From Gemmatimonadota bacterium (GTDB taxonomy: Bacteria; Gemmatimonadota; Gemmatimonadetes; Gemmatimonadales; GWC2-71-9), in the NCBI GenBank assembly GCA_003220955.1, contig QHTW01000195.1, positions 1 through 15,019 on the forward strand: a DNA stretch of 15,019 nucleotides, read 5' to 3'. A program made the position numbers and the translations under genes. Numbering within the stretch: the first letter of the stretch is position 1; the number at the start of each line of letters is the position of its first letter. This document shows positions 13,855 to 15,019 of this stretch, piece by piece. Under the pieces are notes generated by a model. That model made no database searches. It worked only from the letters and a program-made list of their open reading frames with translations, and was not told where the DNA came from.

Positions 13855-15019
13855 ATGCGCTGGTGCGCCGTACTTTTGCTGCTGCTCCCCGCCACGGGAT
13901 CCGCCCAGGACTGGAACGGCGATTCCGCCCTGGCGCTCGCGCGGCGCGCGATCGACCGGCGCGCACAGGCCGCCGTGGATACCGCGCTGCGCGACTACAA
14001 GGCCCAGGCTCACGGGTTTCTCTTCTTCCTCGGGCAGTTCGGCGAAGGGCTCACCGAGCCGCCACGGCTGATAAAAGCGGACCAGTTGGAGCTGGAAGTG
14101 TACTGGAAGGCGCCCGCGCTCAGCAAGCAGCGCATCATCGGTTGGCGTGATCGGACCGAGCTGCCCACCGACATCAACTACCACCGCGATCACCTCGGCA
14201 TCGTGCAGAACAACTTCGGCCGCGCGATCCGCCTCGGCGAAGGTGACGAGGTACGCGACGTCCCCCATCCCCTCGCACCGGGTGGGACGGAGGTGTACGA
14301 CTTCGCGCTGGGCGATACGACCGCGATCGTGCTCTCCGAACGAGCGGTCCGCGTGGTCGAGTTGCGCGTGCGGCCGAAGACATTCGCCCAGGCCGCGATC
14401 GTCGGCACGCTGTTCGTCGATGTCGAATCCGCGGACCTCGTGCGCATGGCGTTCAATTTCACGCCGAAAGCCTATCTCGATCCGCAGCTGGAAGACGTCA
14501 GCATCGTGCTGGACAATGCGCTGTGGGAAGGCCGGTTCTGGCTGCCGTTTCGCCAGGAAGTCGAGATCCGGCGGCGCGCGACGTGGCTCGACATCCCGGC
14601 GCGCGGCATCATCCGTGGCCGCTGGGAGATCGACGGTTACCGTTTCAACCTCGGTCTCGCGAACAGCTGGTTCAGGGGCGACGAGATCACGGCGCTTCCC
14701 AAGGTTCAGCGCGACTCGTTTCCCTGGCGCACGCCGCTCAGCGCGGCGATCCAGAATGTCGCCGAGCCGGTCCGCGAGAACGATCTCCAGCGGGTGCGCG
14801 CCGAAGTCAGCCGCATCGCGGGACGACGCGCCCTCACCGGCCTCAAACGCCAGCGCCTCGGCGCCCGCGCGCTCAGCGAGCTGGTCCACGTCAATCGCGT
14901 GGAAGGCCTCGCGGTCGGCGCCGGATTCGTGTGGCGGACGCCCAACGACGGCTTCGAGCTGCGCGGGCTCGGCAGCTACGGATTCGCCGACCGGGCGGGC
15001 AAAGGCATCCTCGCGCTTA
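13855..15019 (+). CDS. DUF5686-like secreted outer-membrane protein (5' part)
   Basis: An open frame of 388 codons runs from ATG 13855 to the window edge without a stop, so the gene is cut by the window. The N-terminus is a clean signal peptide: MRW, a Leu-rich core, and an Ala-X-Ala-like end near GSAQD (cleavage about residue 18). The body (about 20-310) alternates hydrophobic and polar residues as in beta-rich domains, with segments such as FNFTPKAYLDPQLEDVSI and LWEGRFWLPFRQEVEI. The last visible part, HVNRVEGLAVGAGFVW...LRGLGSYGFADRAGKG, resembles the start of the outer-membrane barrel in DUF5686 surface proteins, as I remember that family. No enzymatic motif is recognised. It is probably an outer-membrane beta-barrel of unknown role. 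Confidence 0.72.
   Translation, partial: MRWCAVLLLLLPATGSAQDWNGDSALALARRAIDRRAQAAVDTALRDYKAQAHGFLFFLGQFGEGLTEPPRLIKADQLELEVYWKAPALSKQRIIGWRDRTELPTDINYHRDHLGIVQNNFGRAIRLGEGDEVRDVPHPLAPGGTEVYDFALGDTTAIVLSERAVRVVELRVRPKTFAQAAIVGTLFVDVESADLVRMAFNFTPKAYLDPQLEDVSIVLDNALWEGRFWLPFRQEVEIRRRATWLDIPARGIIRGRWEIDGYRFNLGLANSWFRGDEITALPKVQRDSFPWRTPLSAAIQNVAEPVRENDLQRVRAEVSRIAGRRALTGLKRQRLGARALSELVHVNRVEGLAVGAGFVWRTPNDGFELRGLGSYGFADRAGKGILAL

Noticed and set aside
13840..14889. 349-codon minus-strand open frame opposite the surface-protein gene
   Set aside because: The plus-strand frame has a signal peptide and protein-like composition and stays open to the edge; the minus frame reads as charged low-complexity sequence.
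1..15019. Novel defence, mobile or biosynthetic system
   Set aside because: Nearly all genes belong to known housekeeping or signalling families; no integrase, transposase, toxin-antitoxin pair, CRISPR repeat or unfamiliar gene cluster is present.

Overview
The window is GC-rich and almost gapless: no intergenic stretch exceeds about 70 bp, so there is no gene-free region longer than 300 bases. Gene content and protein flavour suggest Gemmatimonadota or a related environmental lineage. The clues are an archaeal/Bacteroidetes-type GlmM, a FHA-GAF-cyclase, a PD40 propeller protein, a DUF5686-like surface protein and many GTG/TTG starts. The taxonomic call is inference. No tRNA, rRNA, IS element, prophage or CRISPR array was seen.

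Layout. (1) 22-4369, minus strand: a PLP-dependent trans-sulfuration enzyme, an M48 membrane metallopeptidase, purD and mutM, the last three chained by 4-bp and 17-bp overlaps. (2) 4428-9201, plus strand: a receiver/HD-GYP response regulator, glmM, glmS and dtd. GlmS and GlmM catalyse consecutive steps toward UDP-GlcNAc. As sequenced, glmS is broken by what looks like a 10-nt deletion that removes conserved residues of its isomerase domain. (3) 9198-10097, minus: a secreted PD40/TolB-like propeller protein, convergent with dtd. (4) 10124-10708, plus: maf. (5) 10690-13836, minus: trpE followed by a FHA-GAF-adenylate cyclase; the cyclase gene and maf converge on a perfect 19-bp palindrome that carries both stop codons. 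(6) 13855 to the right edge, plus: the 5' part of a secreted DUF5686-like outer-membrane protein, open to the end of the window.

Most of this is ordinary housekeeping metabolism, and I do not see an undescribed multi-gene system. The observations most worth a second look are the glmS deletion, a recurring TAnnnT box 5-9 nt before the first codon of seven genes (suggesting leaderless or nearly leaderless transcripts), and purine-rich short repeats inserted in frame in glmM, with a related direct repeat at the mutM 3' end.
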